Position numbers and translations under genes: made by a program. A DNA stretch of 64,000 bases. Origin: Mycoplasma struthionis. GTDB lineage: Bacteria > Bacillota_I > Bacilli_A > Mycoplasmatales > Metamycoplasmataceae. Shown in pieces: positions 1 to 12,546 of this stretch (its first letter is position 1; every line of letters begins with the position of its first letter). The stretch lies in assembly GCF_003855455.1 (NCBI RefSeq), contig NZ_CP034044.1, forward strand, positions 124,001 through 188,000. Reading direction: 5' to 3'. Under the pieces are notes generated by a model that had not been told where the DNA came from, ran no database searches, and worked only from the letters and a program-made list of their open reading frames with translations.

Positions 1-749
<749 letters not shown>

Positions 750-758
750 CCAAAAACT

Positions 759-782
759 AAAAAAATAGGCTAAGCCTATTTA
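759..782 (-). terminator. Rho-independent terminator of lemA
   Basis: On the minus strand the stem AATAGGC/GCCTATT with a 3-nt loop is followed by a T run, 10 bases after the lemA stop. Confidence 0.8.
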
Positions 783-791
783 ATTTTGAAA

Positions 792-1466
792 CTAATTTCT
801 TAGCATGCTTGTGTCAACGTCTTCTCTTTCTTTTTCAGAAGCAACAAATAAAGGTTGATTATACATGTCGTTTTTAGCAGCTATAATGTTTGTTCAGAAT
901 GTGTATATTTCACTATTAAATGAGTTAACTTTGTTGTTGTATAATCTAATAGCTGTATAAATTTCATCTTCTTGTAAAGCAATTTCAGTATTGAAGTTTC
1001 TGTATAATGAACTTGCTTTTAAATCTGGATAATTTTCAAATTGTAAGTTTAAACCACTTTGAATTGAATTGATTTTTTTGTTTAATTCCACTGGTGATTC
1101 TTCATTTTCTAAACTTACTAATTGTGAACGTAATTCTGTAACTTTTGTTATTGTTTCTTTTTCAAAATCTCTATAGCTTAAAACTGAATCCATTTGTTTT
1201 AATAGAGTTGCTCTACGTTTTTTTTCTGCAGCTTGAATTAGAGATGATGATTCTTGAATATCATTAATTTTTCTTAACAATCTATTTTTTCTTGAATAGT
1301 ATTGTGTTGCCATAATAATTAAACCAATAATTGTTAAAGCTGATAAAACTCAAAATAAAACATAAATTGTTTTTTCACTTTTTGTTGGAGTTGGTTTAAC
1401 AATTTCATTGTTAACATTTGGCTTAAAACCTTCGTTATTTTGTTTTTCTCTTGTATCAAATAACAT
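792..1466 (-). CDS. LemA family membrane protein
   Basis: A 224-residue protein with a short cytoplasmic N-terminus, one membrane segment (about residues 33-54) and a helical extracellular domain. The LemA hallmarks are YPDLKASSLYRNF and the downstream helix AIRLYNNKVNSFNSEI. The function of the family is not established. The ATG at 1466 is chosen because AAAAAGGAGAAC lies just before it; the internal Met at 1313 would remove the membrane segment. It lies 20 bp downstream of the membrane gene that starts at 3282, probably co-transcribed, and ends in a clear terminator. Confidence 0.85.
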
Positions 1467-1486
1467 TTTGTTCTCCTTTTTTTTGA

Positions 1487-3282
1487 CTAACTATTTATAA
1501 TCTCGTCAAACTCTTCTAATGATAATATTTTCTTCTTATCTTCTTCAATTATAATTGAAAAACCGAATTTATCAACATGAATAAATGAGTTTGTTTTAAG
1601 TTCTGGATATTTTGTATATATTTCAATTATTTTTATAATTATTGCCTTTAAAACTTCTTCATCATAAATAATCATTGAAGAATACAACTTTGTATTTATT
1701 TCTTCCATAATCATATTATTTAATAAAATCATTGGGTTTCTATTAACAGTTATTTGTCCATCTTCTAATCTTAAAAGTGGAGTAAAATAAATAGTTCTTT
1801 TTTCTTTAAATTCATTATATTTTGTATAAGGAACATCAACATAAAAACCTTTTACATATTGTCTATCTATTTTTTGTTCTGTTCAAAAGTTTTTTAAAAA
1901 TACAGAAACTTCCATAGAATTGTTTTTAACTTCAAATTGCAAATCATCAATAATATAATCTAATGCTGGATTTTTAGTAAACATTTTAATATAGTCATGT
2001 TCTGATAATCTATTAAATCAAAATGGATAGCCAAAAGAAACTTCAGTATTTACTTTTTTATTATCTTGATAATCTGAAGAATATCCTTTATTATCAGCAT
2101 CTTCTAAATTTTCTGAAGCTATATATTTATTTGCATAAGCAAAAGTTAAAAATTTAAAAGTGCTCCCCATTCTTGTTCATAAATAATCAAATAAGAATCA
2201 TTTAAAGTTGTTATAAGTTTTGTTAAAAAGTAAAGAAATAAATTTTGAACTTTTTGAAAACGATAGTTTTTCTAAATCAGGTGCAAAAATTGAGTTTTTT
2301 GAATAAATAATATTTTTTCTTTTATTAAAATCTGGTTTTGAATCTGTGAATTTTTTAGCTATATCAATCATTTTTTCTTGAACTGAAACTTGAAAGTATG
2401 TAGCAAATTTAATTTCATCATTATAACTAAAATTATAGAAATTATAAAATTCAGGATTTTCTAATAAAAAGTGTCTTTTTTCTTTAATTTTTCATATTCT
2501 TTTACATTTAAATTTTCTTTATTATTATAAAAATCTAAATCTTTTAAATAATTAGTTGGTAATAAATTAGCTTTTTTATAATCTAGATATGGTGTTTTTT
2601 CAACATGGACACCTTCTATACGAAGTGTTTCTAAACTATCACCTGACTTAACTAAAACTGATTTATAAGCTCTTGTTGTAACCATTTTATATTTCAAGGT
2701 GTGATAAATTACTTGATAAAAAGTACTGTTTCTAATGTCGTATTTTTCAATATTTAAATATGTGTTTTCTTCATTAGTATTTAAGATACCCAAAAGATCT
2801 TCTATTTTTGCATCGTATAATCTTTGAATATTTATAGTTTTTAAAACTTCTTCTGTTAAATCACCTAAGTTTTTATTTTGACAAATATAAACAATAAGTT
2901 TCTCTCTTTTTTCTTTTAAACTAGAAATTTCTTTTTCTCTTTCCCTTTTTTCGTTTTCAAACTTTTGAATTATCTTTTTATTTTTTATATATAAAGGAAT
3001 AAAAGGTAAACCTATTATAAAAAAGAATAAAACAAACATTAGTTTTTGAGCAAATCTTCTTGCTTTTATTGAATTTTGTTTTTCTTCTTTTGTATTTAAA
3101 AGATTTAATTCTGAAATTCTAGAATCACAGCTTTTAATTTCAGCTACATATTCTTCATTGTTGTCTTCAAAAAGCCTTTTATATACTTCATCAAAATTTT
3201 CTTTAAAGGCCGCTTTTACTGGTTCATAAAATTTATTATATGGATCTAAAAAAATATCATTAAAATTTACTTCTTTACTCAT
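1487..3282 (-). pseudogene. Membrane protein partner of LemA (DUF3137-like?), frameshifted
   Basis: The first 273 codons (from ATG 3282, RBS AAAAGGAG) encode a charged N-terminus, a membrane segment near residues 73-95, a coiled coil near 100-130 and a globular part. The reading then stops at a TAG at 2461-2463. The -1 frame is open, with code-4 Trp codons, from about 2475 to the stop at 1487. One extra A in the A6 run (T6 at 2476-2481 on the plus strand) would give a single protein of about 598 residues. Proteins of the DUF3137 type often sit beside LemA, and the segment around IEGVHVEKT is reminiscent of them, but I am not sure. It may be a true pseudogene, a phase-variable or slippage site, or an undercalled homopolymer. 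Confidence 0.6.
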
Positions 3283-3314
3283 ATTTTCTCCTTTTTAACT
3301 TCTTTTATTATACT

Positions 3315-3351
3315 AAAAAAATAAATATAAAAATGCAGTCTATGCTGCATT
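3315..3351 (-). terminator. Terminator after the 3350-4480 gene
   Basis: On the minus strand the stem AATGCAG/CTGCATT with a 6-nt loop overlaps the TAA stop and is followed by a T-rich tail. Confidence 0.75.
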
Positions 3352-4480
3352 AAAATAAATCATCTTCATCTTCTATTAATGAACCTGAAGAATTTCTACT
3401 TTCTTTTTTATTATTATTTATATCTAATTCTAAGTTTTTCTCATCATTTTCATTAGTTTCAAAAGGCAATGAATCCTCTTGATTTTGAATTTCATTTATA
3501 TTGTCTTCTTCTTTTATATCTTCAATCATTTCAAAATCTTCATAATCTTGTTTAGTTTCTTTAGTTTCAGAAACATCTTCTAAGCTTTCTTTTGTAGCTT
3601 CTTCATTTCCTCAAGTTAAATCAAAATCTTTAGTTTCAAAACTAAAATCTGATTTTTTGTTTGTTGGTTTTTCTTCTATTATTTTTTCTTTTTGTTTTTC
3701 TTTTTCTAATTCAATTACTTCTGTTGAATTTTCAAGTTGTTCAAAGTTAACTACATTTTTTTTAGCATTATATTTTTTATTATTTAAATAAATATCAGAA
3801 GTTTTAGTTTCTTCTAAAACTAAGTTTTGATTTGACTGAGAATCGGCTGGTTTTATTACTTTATTTTTCTTTGATGCTATAAAGAAAAATGCAATAGATA
3901 AAACTAAAATAATTGATGAAATTACAAATGCTATAGCTATACCAGCTTTGTAACTTGCAATTGATGAAGTTGCAAAAAATAATGTGCCTATTAATCCTGG
4001 TGTAAGCTTGTTAGGTAATAAAACATTGTCTGTATTTTTAAAATCATTAAATCAATTTTTAAAAACTTCTTGAAAAACAGTTTCTATTTTATAATCAACT
4101 GGTTTTGAATTTTTTAAATAATAAATAGTTGAACCTAATAATGTAATTGCAAAAAAGAAAAATCCTATTCTTCATAAACTGACATGAAAAACACCTTTAG
4201 TGTACACTGATTTTTGCCAGCTTGTTTTATATGATTTCATTACATTCTTAAAACCAAATAAAATAAATCAAACATAAATTAATATTGAAAACATTCCAAA
4301 AATAACATTTAATGAAAATGAGTGAAGAGTTGTTAAATAAGGAATGTTTAGAAAAGATACTATTATAAAGAAAATATTAAACAAAATAAACAATGTTCAT
4401 AAAAAAGCAACATCTTTTGTTACATAATAATTCTTTGCTTTTCTTGTTCTAACTTTCTTGTGTGTCAAAGCCTCTTGCAT
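3350..4480 (-). CDS. Multi-pass membrane protein with long acidic tail, function unknown
   Basis: A 376-residue protein, read through several TGA (Trp) codons. About four hydrophobic segments lie in the first 200 residues, beginning with FILFNIFFIIVSFLNI. After them comes a cytoplasmic-type tail of about 170 residues very rich in Glu, Asp, Lys and Asn, ending in EDEDDLF. The ATG at 4480 follows AGAAGGAATT and is 10 bp downstream of the RNase J-like stop, so the two are probably one transcript ending at the hairpin at 3315-3351. I do not recognise the family. Confidence 0.7.
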
Positions 4481-4490
4481 AATTCCTTCT

Positions 4491-6143
4491 TTATATTTCA
4501 AATAATGTTACCACAACCATAGGTTCTTTGTCTACTACTTTTAAAATTTTTCTTTTTATTACTTTTCTTAAGTGTTCTTGAATTTCTTTTAAATCTATTT
4601 CTGGAGTTTCTTTATTTTCAAACTCTTTTAAAAATAATTCATTAATTATTTTTGTTACAGTTTGTTTATTATCTTTACTAATTAAACCATAAGATGAAAT
4701 GTGTAAATCATTGATTGGTTTTTTAGTTTTATAGTCAATTAAAACACTTAAAGCTAAAACACCGTCTTTAGCTAATGATTCTCTTTCATTAATTACTTCT
4801 TGAGAAATATCACCTATTCCAAAACCATCAATTACAGTGTCCCCTACATTTCTTAAAAGATGTTTTTGAGAAACTAAATCAGCGTCTGAAAATTCTGCAA
4901 CTTTTCCATTATTTAAAACAATAGCATTATTAAAATTCATTCCCGCTTCTTTAGCAATATAAGCAGCTACAACCATATAACGATATAAACCTTTTATTGG
5001 AATAAAATATTTTGGTTTAATAGCTTTAATAATATTGAATATATCATCTCTAGCTGGATTACATTGATAATATTGATCTGAACCTAATTCTATTAAATTA
5101 GCAGTGTGTCTTGCTATTTCATCTAATGTTAAAGCATAATTTACTTCAAGTCCATTTACTGGAGGAGCTATTATAATTACACAATCATCTTTTTTAAGTT
5201 TTAAATAAACATCATTATTTGAAGTTATTCTTAAAAATCTCAAATACAGTCTTTCAATAGCACCTGTTACTAAAATAACTGCATTTTTAACATCATTAGC
5301 CGCTCTATAATCAACAAATTCAGGTCAAGGTAAATTAGGATTTATTTTACTTACTAAATTAATTAATTGTGAATAAGTTCTACCATATGTTATAACAGGT
5401 CTCTTGTATCTTTTTGCTAAAACTAAAACTTCATGAGCTGTAATCATATCTTCATCATAAAGTCCCACTATTATTCTTTTGTCATCTGCTGTTTCTTTAA
5501 ATTTATATTCAATTTTTTTAGAAACTCAAAGTTTTTCAATACTCTTTCCTTTATAAGCAGAGTGGCTTGAATCTAAAATTAAAACAGTTTCTTTTTTAGA
5601 ATTTAAAATCTTTTTTATATCTTCTAAATTGGTTTTACCATAAGGTCCTAAATCACCGTCAACAAAATCTGACATAAATAATAAATTAAGTTTTTCTGTT
5701 TCTAAATTAAAACCTAATTGACCGGGTAAGCCTCCTGCTAAAACAAAAGGTGTTACATAAGTTCCATCAAAAGATTTTTTAGCTTTTAAAGTCTCAATTG
5801 AATATGAATGATCTTCTATATTATATTTTGAAATTCTATCTATTAAAACAATTCTATTAAAAGCACTTGTGTAAATTTTTAAATTTTTAACTTTCATTAA
5901 AAGTCAAGGAATAGCTGAAAAAGATTCGTTATGAACATCAGTTAAAAATAGTCCAACAATGTCTTTTTGTCTTTTTTCTAAAAAATCATAATTACATATT
6001 AATGTATCAATTCCATTATGTGAATTAATAGGAACTTTTGTTCCTGAATTAATTATAAAAAGTTTACTATTTACTTCTATTACATAACAGTTTTTACCAT
6101 TTTCATCTAACCCACCTAATGCAAAAAAGTTTACTTTGTTCAT
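4491..6143 (-). CDS. RNase J family protein, catalytic site lost
   Basis: A 550-residue protein collinear with RNase J: N-terminal metallo-beta-lactamase core, beta-CASP region, and C-terminal segment containing GFGIGDISQEVINERESLA and a late DLHISSYGLISKD block. The metal-binding signature HGHEDH is replaced by TDVHNES at residues 68-74. The active-site Asp region reads INSGTKVP instead of the usual DAG or DCG form. The beta-CASP HTSGHGG motif reads QCNPARD, and the PIHGEYR histidine is lysine (PIKGLYR). Other mycoplasmas carry two RNase J paralogues; I infer this is a non-catalytic, J2-like or scaffold subunit. The ATG at 6143 has the RBS GGAGG. TGA occurs as Trp at the junctions of the open segments. 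Confidence 0.82.
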
Positions 6144-6329
6144 TTTTCCTCCGTATTATTTTGAATATCTAAAGTGCTTAATATTTAATTAACTGTTTTA
6201 ATTGTATCAAAAAAACCTTATTTCATTTTTATTATAATAAACGATTTTTAAAAAACCAAAATTTTAGAAAATTTAAAGAAAAAACTAAGAAATTTTATTT
6301 TTGCTAACTTTTAGTTTTCATAATTAAAT

Positions 6330-6342
6330 TATAATTAAATTA
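6330..6342 (+). promoter_or_regulatory. Promoter of apt, apparently leaderless
   Basis: TATAAT at 6330-6335 lies 6 nt upstream of the apt ATG, so transcription should begin at or next to the start codon. No Shine-Dalgarno sequence is present. Confidence 0.55.
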
Positions 6343-6848
6343 TGAAACTAGAAGATTATATAAAAACAATTAAAGATTTTCCTAAAAAAGGAATAGATTT
6401 TAAAGATATAAGCCCATTATTAGCTAATCCTGAAGCTTTTTCTTTAGCTATCGATTTAATAGCTAAAGAAACAAAAGATGCCGATGTAATTATAGCGCCT
6501 GATGCACGTGGTTTTATTTTTGCATGTCCTGTAGCATATAAAGAAAAAAAGCCATTTATAATGGTTAGAAAAAAAGGAAAAATACCAGGACAAACTCATT
6601 TTATTGAATATAGTTTAGAGTATGGAAAAAATGTTTTAGAACTTCAAAAAGGTTTAATAAAAAAAGGAAGCAAAGTTGTTATTATTGATGATGTTTTAGC
6701 AACAGGTGGAACTTTAGAAGCTATTATTAAATTATGTGAAAATCAAGAAGCTAAGGTTATAAAAATTGTAGTTTTATTAGCTTTAAAAGATTTATTAACA
6801 AATGAATATGTAAAAAATTATCCAATAAAAGCAATCATAGAAAGTTAG
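6342..6848 (+). CDS. apt: Adenine phosphoribosyltransferase
   Basis: Cytoplasmic purine salvage enzyme that converts adenine and PRPP to AMP. Its 168 residues match the usual 170-180. The PRPP-binding loop is VVIIDDVLATGGT, and the purine-side motif APDARGFIFACPVAY is also present, as is the N-terminal family signature FPKKGIDFKDI. The start has no RBS but sits directly downstream of a TATAAT box. pepF follows after 3 nt, so the two are probably co-transcribed. Confidence 0.95.
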   Translation: MKLEDYIKTIKDFPKKGIDFKDISPLLANPEAFSLAIDLIAKETKDADVIIAPDARGFIFACPVAYKEKKPFIMVRKKGKIPGQTHFIEYSLEYGKNVLELQKGLIKKGSKVVIIDDVLATGGTLEAIIKLCENQEAKVIKIVVLLALKDLLTNEYVKNYPIKAIIES

Positions 6849-6851
6849 AAT

Positions 6852-8675
6852 ATGAAAAAATATAAAAGTTATGATCAAATAGAAAACAAATATCGCTTCG
6901 ATTTAGAAGCGATATTAGAAAATAAAACTCTTGATGAATTAAAAAAAGAGTTCTTTTTATTGTTTGATAAATTAATTGAAATAAAAGACTCAAAATACGA
7001 AAACATTGAAAATTATTTAAAAAGTATTGAATTATCAAAGCAATTAGGAATTATTAATAATAAAATTAGTAATTATTTATCTAACAATATAAATACTAAT
7101 TTAGTTAATCAAAAATATTTAGTTTTATTAGCTGAATTTGAAAAAGAAGTAACTGAAAAAAACAAATTATTAGGTTCAGAAATTAATAGATTAAAAAAAT
7201 ATGAAAACAAAATTAGAGAATATTTAAAAGATCCAAGATTAAATGAAGTTAAAAAAGATATCGATGCTTCTTTTGAAACTTTAGAGCATAAATTAAATGA
7301 TGAAGTTGAAGAATATTTAATTAAAAGTACAGCAGCTGATACTGATCTTTCTGAACTTTTTGCTATTTTAACTGATTCAGAAGTTTCATATGGTTTTGTT
7401 AATAAAAATAATAAAAAAATTAAAATAACTAATGCTAATATAGGTTTATTAAGAAAAGATAAAGACGAAAAAGTTAGAAAAGATGCACATGTAAATTATT
7501 TAAAAGGTTTTATAAAGCATAAGCATAGCCTTTCTTTTATGCTTTATAACCATTTTAAAGAATTATCAGTAGATGCATTAATTAGAAACTTTTCTTCAAC
7601 TGTTGAAAGTTTTTTATTAGCAGATCATGTTGATAAAAAATTATTAAACATTTTATATACTCAAGTGCAAAATAAAATGCCTTTAATAAAAAAATATTAT
7701 GATGCTTATAAAAAGTTTTATAAAGCAAGATTTAAAAAAGATATTAGAAGATGAGATTGAAGCTATCCTATATTTTCAATTAAAAATAAATATAGTATTG
7801 AAGAAGCTAAAGATATTGTTTTAGAAGCATTAAAAATAATGCCTCAAGAATATAATAATATAGTCAAAAAAGCTTTAAATGAAAACTGAGTTGATTTTAT
7901 TTCAGTACCTTCAAAAATAACCGGAGCTTATTCAATCGGTGAAAGTTATGGTTTAAATAAAAAATATATTTTAATGAACTTTGACTATACACTTTCTTCA
8001 GTTAATACTTTAGCCCATGAAATGGGACATTCATTGCACTCTTATTTTTCAGATACTTATCAACCTTATTTTAGATCTAAATATCCAATTTTCTTAGCTG
8101 AAATTGCTTCAATTTTTAATGAACTTATGTTAAATGATTATTTAGTAAAAAATGCTAAAAGTGATAAAGAAAAATTTATGCTATTAAACCAGAGTATTGA
8201 TGATTTTATTGCTACAGTAATTAAACAAACTGAATGATCTAACTATGAATATGATTTATATGAAGCAGTAGATAAACAAATGCCTGTGAATACTTTTGAA
8301 GCATTAGAAAATATATATTTAAATAACGCAAAAAAATATTCAACTACAAATAAATATAATAAGCCAAATGATATTGCAACTATTAATTCTGTAATAGTAC
8401 CACATTATTACTATGGTTTTTATGTATATAAATATGCAATAGGTTATATTTGTGCTAATGTCTTTTTTAATCAATATAAATTAAAAGGAATAGACGGATT
8501 AAATGAATATATTAATAAGTTTTTAAAATCAGGTGATAAAAACTGACCAGCTGAAATTTTAAAAGAAGCAAACATTGATATTTATGATCCTAATATATAT
8601 ACTTTAGCTTATGAAATACTAGAAAATAAAATAGAAGAATTAATAAAATTAGGAAAGAAAATTTTTAAAATTTAA
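6852..8675 (+). CDS. pepF: Oligoendopeptidase F (M3B metallopeptidase)
   Basis: A zinc peptidase that cleaves short peptides in the cytoplasm. Its 607 residues match the family length. The zinc site [12 protein letters not shown] is followed by the third-ligand helix [10 protein letters not shown]. The late [14 protein letters not shown] and [14 protein letters not shown] segments are typical of PepF. Several Trp are encoded by TGA. The start lies 3 nt after apt with only a weak AGAAAG RBS. A 10-bp inverted repeat around 6887-6912 would form a hairpin in the early coding region. Confidence 0.93.
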
Positions 8676-8695
8676 TTATTTACCATTTTTTTGAA

Positions 8696-8724
8696 AAAGA
8701 AGAGAAAAAATTCTCTCTTTTTTT
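8696..8724 (+). terminator. Terminator of apt-pepF
   Basis: AGAGAA/TTCTCT stem (8701-8716) followed by a run of eight T. Confidence 0.75.
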
Positions 8725-8809
8725 AAAAAAAATTTTTTTTATTTTAATTTGCATAAAACTTTGTTTTATAATTTATATGTTTTTTATTAAAAATGTAGTG
8801 AAGGATGTT

Positions 8810-11800
8810 ATGAGCAAAAAAATATTAGCAAAATTATTACTTGCCCCTATTGCAGTTGCACCAGCAATAGTTAGTGTGGCATGTCAAAATAAGATTTTAA
8901 CATTGAAAGACTTTGTTAAAAATAATGAAAAAATAAAAAAAGAAAACGACAAAATAGAAGTAAATTTGGGTTCAAGCAATGTAAAACCTATTACTAATGA
9001 AGAAATAAAAAATATGGATAATAGCGAAAAATTTAGCGCTATTAACACTTTGTTTAATAATTTTGATCAATTATTAGCAAATTATAAAAAATTAATGCCA
9101 GAAGAAAAACTAACAAACATAGATTTGGCAAATAAAATTATTAAAGTATTATCATTAAAAAATTCTTCATTTAATTCAAAAGAAGCAACTGATGAAGAAA
9201 TAAATGAATTAGTTGAAAAAATTCAAAAAGCTGTTGCCGAATTTGATAAAAGCGTTAAAGATGAAATTCAAACAAGATGAGAAACCGAAAAAGCTTCATT
9301 AAACAGTATTAAAACAACTTTACAAGAACCGAAATTTGCTGTTACTTTAGCAAAATTTGGAGTTCCAATTACTAGTGAATTTAACACTGAGATTCAAAAC
9401 TATGACCAACAATTTTTAGCAATTAAAAATATTGATTTAAAAAACGATGAATCTATAAGCGAAATCTCTAATTTGTTTAAAGAAGTTGTAAAAATTTCTG
9501 AAAAATATCAAGCTGAAATTGAAAAATATAATAGTGAAAGTGCTAATAACTGATTTAATACATATAATAAATTATCAAAAGTTAAAGATTTTTTCAATAA
9601 TGAAGAATTAAACACATTAATTTCAAGATCTTTAGAAGTTTTTAAAAATTCTGACCAAAATACACAAGACAGTATAAGTGATACCTTTGAAACAGACGCA
9701 GACAACAAAATATTTATTTTATCAGGTCAAACAGATTGAAGTAATGTAGTTAATAATTTTGAAAAAGATTATATTAATTTAAGTATTGAGCAAATAAAAG
9801 AACTAGATAAATTGAAAACTGATTTGAAAAATCTTTTGTCTAATGACGGAAGCAGATCTGAAGTAAGTGAATTGACTTTTAAATTAATTAATAAGATTGA
9901 TGAACTTAAAAATGCAGAACTTGTTCCAAGAAATCAACAAGTATTTAAGATTAATAATAAAAATTCAGAAGTTAAACCACTTGTAATTACACCAACGAAA
10001 GTTTATTTAGATAAATTTTATTTAAATACTCTAAACAATGAAAATTTAAGAGATTACATAACTATAGAAGATAATAATATAAGATTATTTGACTGAAAAG
10101 ATATAAAATTGGAAATAATTGGTTCAAATGAAGCACAAAAAAAACTTTTTGTTTTAGCATATGTAAATTACAATAGAAATAAAGAATATCAACAAATTAT
10201 AGAATTAAACTTTAGTAATTCAGGTTCTAATATTCTATCATTTCCAAGTACTTTAACAATGATGGCTTCATTAAAAGAAAACGCAGATTTATCAGTAATA
10301 ACTGATGAAGACTTGAATAATCTAACAGAATTTACAAATAAAAAAGATTCTATAGACAAACTTAAACAAGTTTTTGAGTTTACTGATGCTTTTGGCTTTT
10401 TAAAAGCTTATCCTAACGCAAGATTTGAAATAAAAAGTTTAAGTTTGACAAACCAAGATACATTAACAGCAGATTACACAATTAATTTAGAAATAGGTAA
10501 TGGAACCTTGCAATCTCCTCGTATGACCATAGAAAAAACATTAAAGGGTCAAATAAGAATTGATATGCAGGAATTGAAGGCTAAGAAAAATATTGATATT
10601 AAATTTAAAGATCGAGACCTTTTATACAACAATACTATTAAACCTTGAGAATTAACTGATTTTAAACAATTGGTAGATAGTTCTAAGACTGAAGGCTTTG
10701 AAAAATACTTTACAATTAAAAAGAATACAGTAGGTACTTCTAATCAAACAGCCATAGATGTTTATTCAAACTACGACAGATTGTTATTAGGTGATCAAAA
10801 TATAACAAAGGTAAAACAAGATATAAATATCAACTTTATCGTTCCAAGATACAATGATTTTAGTTCAAAAAATTACGACTTTTTTGCCCAACAAGTTAAC
10901 AATAATAAATTTTTAGTTGTAGCAGTTATTTCAGATAGAGAAGGCCATATATTAGATAAATATAGTTTGAAATTTGACACTCCAAGAAATACAAAAACAT
11001 ACAGTTACTTGGAAATGCCTGAGTCATTAGGAACAACCGCTTTTTTAAGAGGAACGCCAGAAAAAGTTGATGGTTCTAATTCATGAAGAATTCCTGGTGT
11101 AGTTGAAGACAAAGATGGAAATATTTTATTTAATATAGATAAAAGAAAAAATAATGCAGCTGATCTTGGCGATATAGAACAAGACTTAAGAGTTTATAAT
11201 AAAAAAGATGAAAAATGAAGCGATGTTAAAAGAATTGTGGCGGTTAGCTTAAATGATCCGGTTGATGGAAAGAACATAGGCCAAATAACTGATGGAACTA
11301 TGTTAAGTTCTATAGACCCAAATACTGGAAGAGAAAAATTATTTTACTTTTTCGGAGTATATAGATATAATTCAAAAATTCAACAAGGATCATTTTTTGC
11401 CAAGAAAAATAAAAATGGTTATGTAAATAATAATAAATGAATTAGAATAGAAAAAGCAAATTCAAGAGAATTATATATTGGAAAACCAATAATAGTAGAT
11501 GGATTAAAAAATTGATGAAAAGTTTACAAAGTTTTAGATGCAACAGATTTCAGCCAAGTAAATGACAATTCAACATTAGAAGCAGCAAATGTAATAATTG
11601 ACAATTCATATGATCCAGTTAATAAAGTAATTACTGGAGCAGTTTATACTAATATAAATCCTTCTTTATTTACAAATTTTGGTGAAGAAGGTCAAAATAG
11701 TTCTAAACAAGAAATAGCTTCAAATAGAGAAAGTTATTCAGCATGATCTAGAGAAAATAAAGGCTGAGCCTTTGAAATAATGGACTGAAGTTTTATTATA

Positions 11801-12493
11801 GAATCTGATGACAATGGAAAAACTTGAGGAAATATGATCTCAGTAAACCAATTTAGTGGCCGTACATTAGAAAGATACTTTATAAATGGAGTTGGATCTG
11901 GTATTCAATTGAAACATCAAACTGCAAGCAACGCAAATAAAAATGGTCGTTTAATATTCCCAATATATTTTAGATGACATTCAGAAAAAGTTGGGTTAAT
12001 CGCCAGTGATGATATGGGTAAAAATTGATATGTATTATATAAAGATATAAATTCTCCTGACGGATCTGAATCATCTATAATAGAAAAAGAAGATGGTACA
12101 CTATTATGATACTCAAGATTACACCCATTAAGTTTTAGAAAGTCAGTAGATGGTGGTAAGACTTGAACATTTATTGACAAAACCAGTACAAATTACCAAG
12201 CTAATAAAAGCACTTTTGCTACTATTTCATATACAAAAACTAATAATAATGAATTTATATTCTTAAGCACACCGAGAGGTTATAGAATAAACGGTGCCGT
12301 ATATGTATTTGAAGGTGCGGATCCAAAAAGAATTTCAAATCTTAATTTAAGAGATTTAGGTGGATCATTTTCATATTCAACAAATATAATTACAAACAAG
12401 CATTCTAACTATTTTGATTTATGAATTTTTTATGAATTTACAGGAAAAACAAGTTCAATAAAATTAAAGAAAATAAGAATTTTTGCAAATTAA
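8810..12493 (+). CDS. Sialidase (exo-alpha-sialidase, GH33-like), surface lipoprotein
   Basis: A 1227-residue surface enzyme expected to release terminal sialic acid from host glycans. The signal peptide ends in the lipobox IVSVAC. Residues 20-430 are helical and charged, followed by a beta-rich linker. The catalytic propeller starts with the Arg motif WRIP (residues 759-762). It carries three Asp boxes of the SxDxGxTW type (about residues 999, 1066, 1112), the GSGIQLKH and GRLIFPIYF strands, and the Glu motif [10 protein letters not shown] (about 1087). The reading frame is intact with many TGA Trp codons. The start at 8810 is preferred over the in-frame ATG at 8777 because AAGGA lies just before it; TATAAT is at 8767-8772. 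It borders the collagen-like lipoprotein cluster. Confidence 0.93.
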
Positions 12494-12499
12494 ATAAAG

Positions 12500-12524
12500 T
12501 GTTCTCGCTAGAGAACATTTTTTT
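12500..12524 (+). terminator. Sialidase terminator
   Basis: Perfect stem TGTTCTC/GAGAACA with loop GCTA, then seven T. Confidence 0.85.
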
Positions 12525-12546
12525 ATATAAATTAAAAAGGAGAAAG

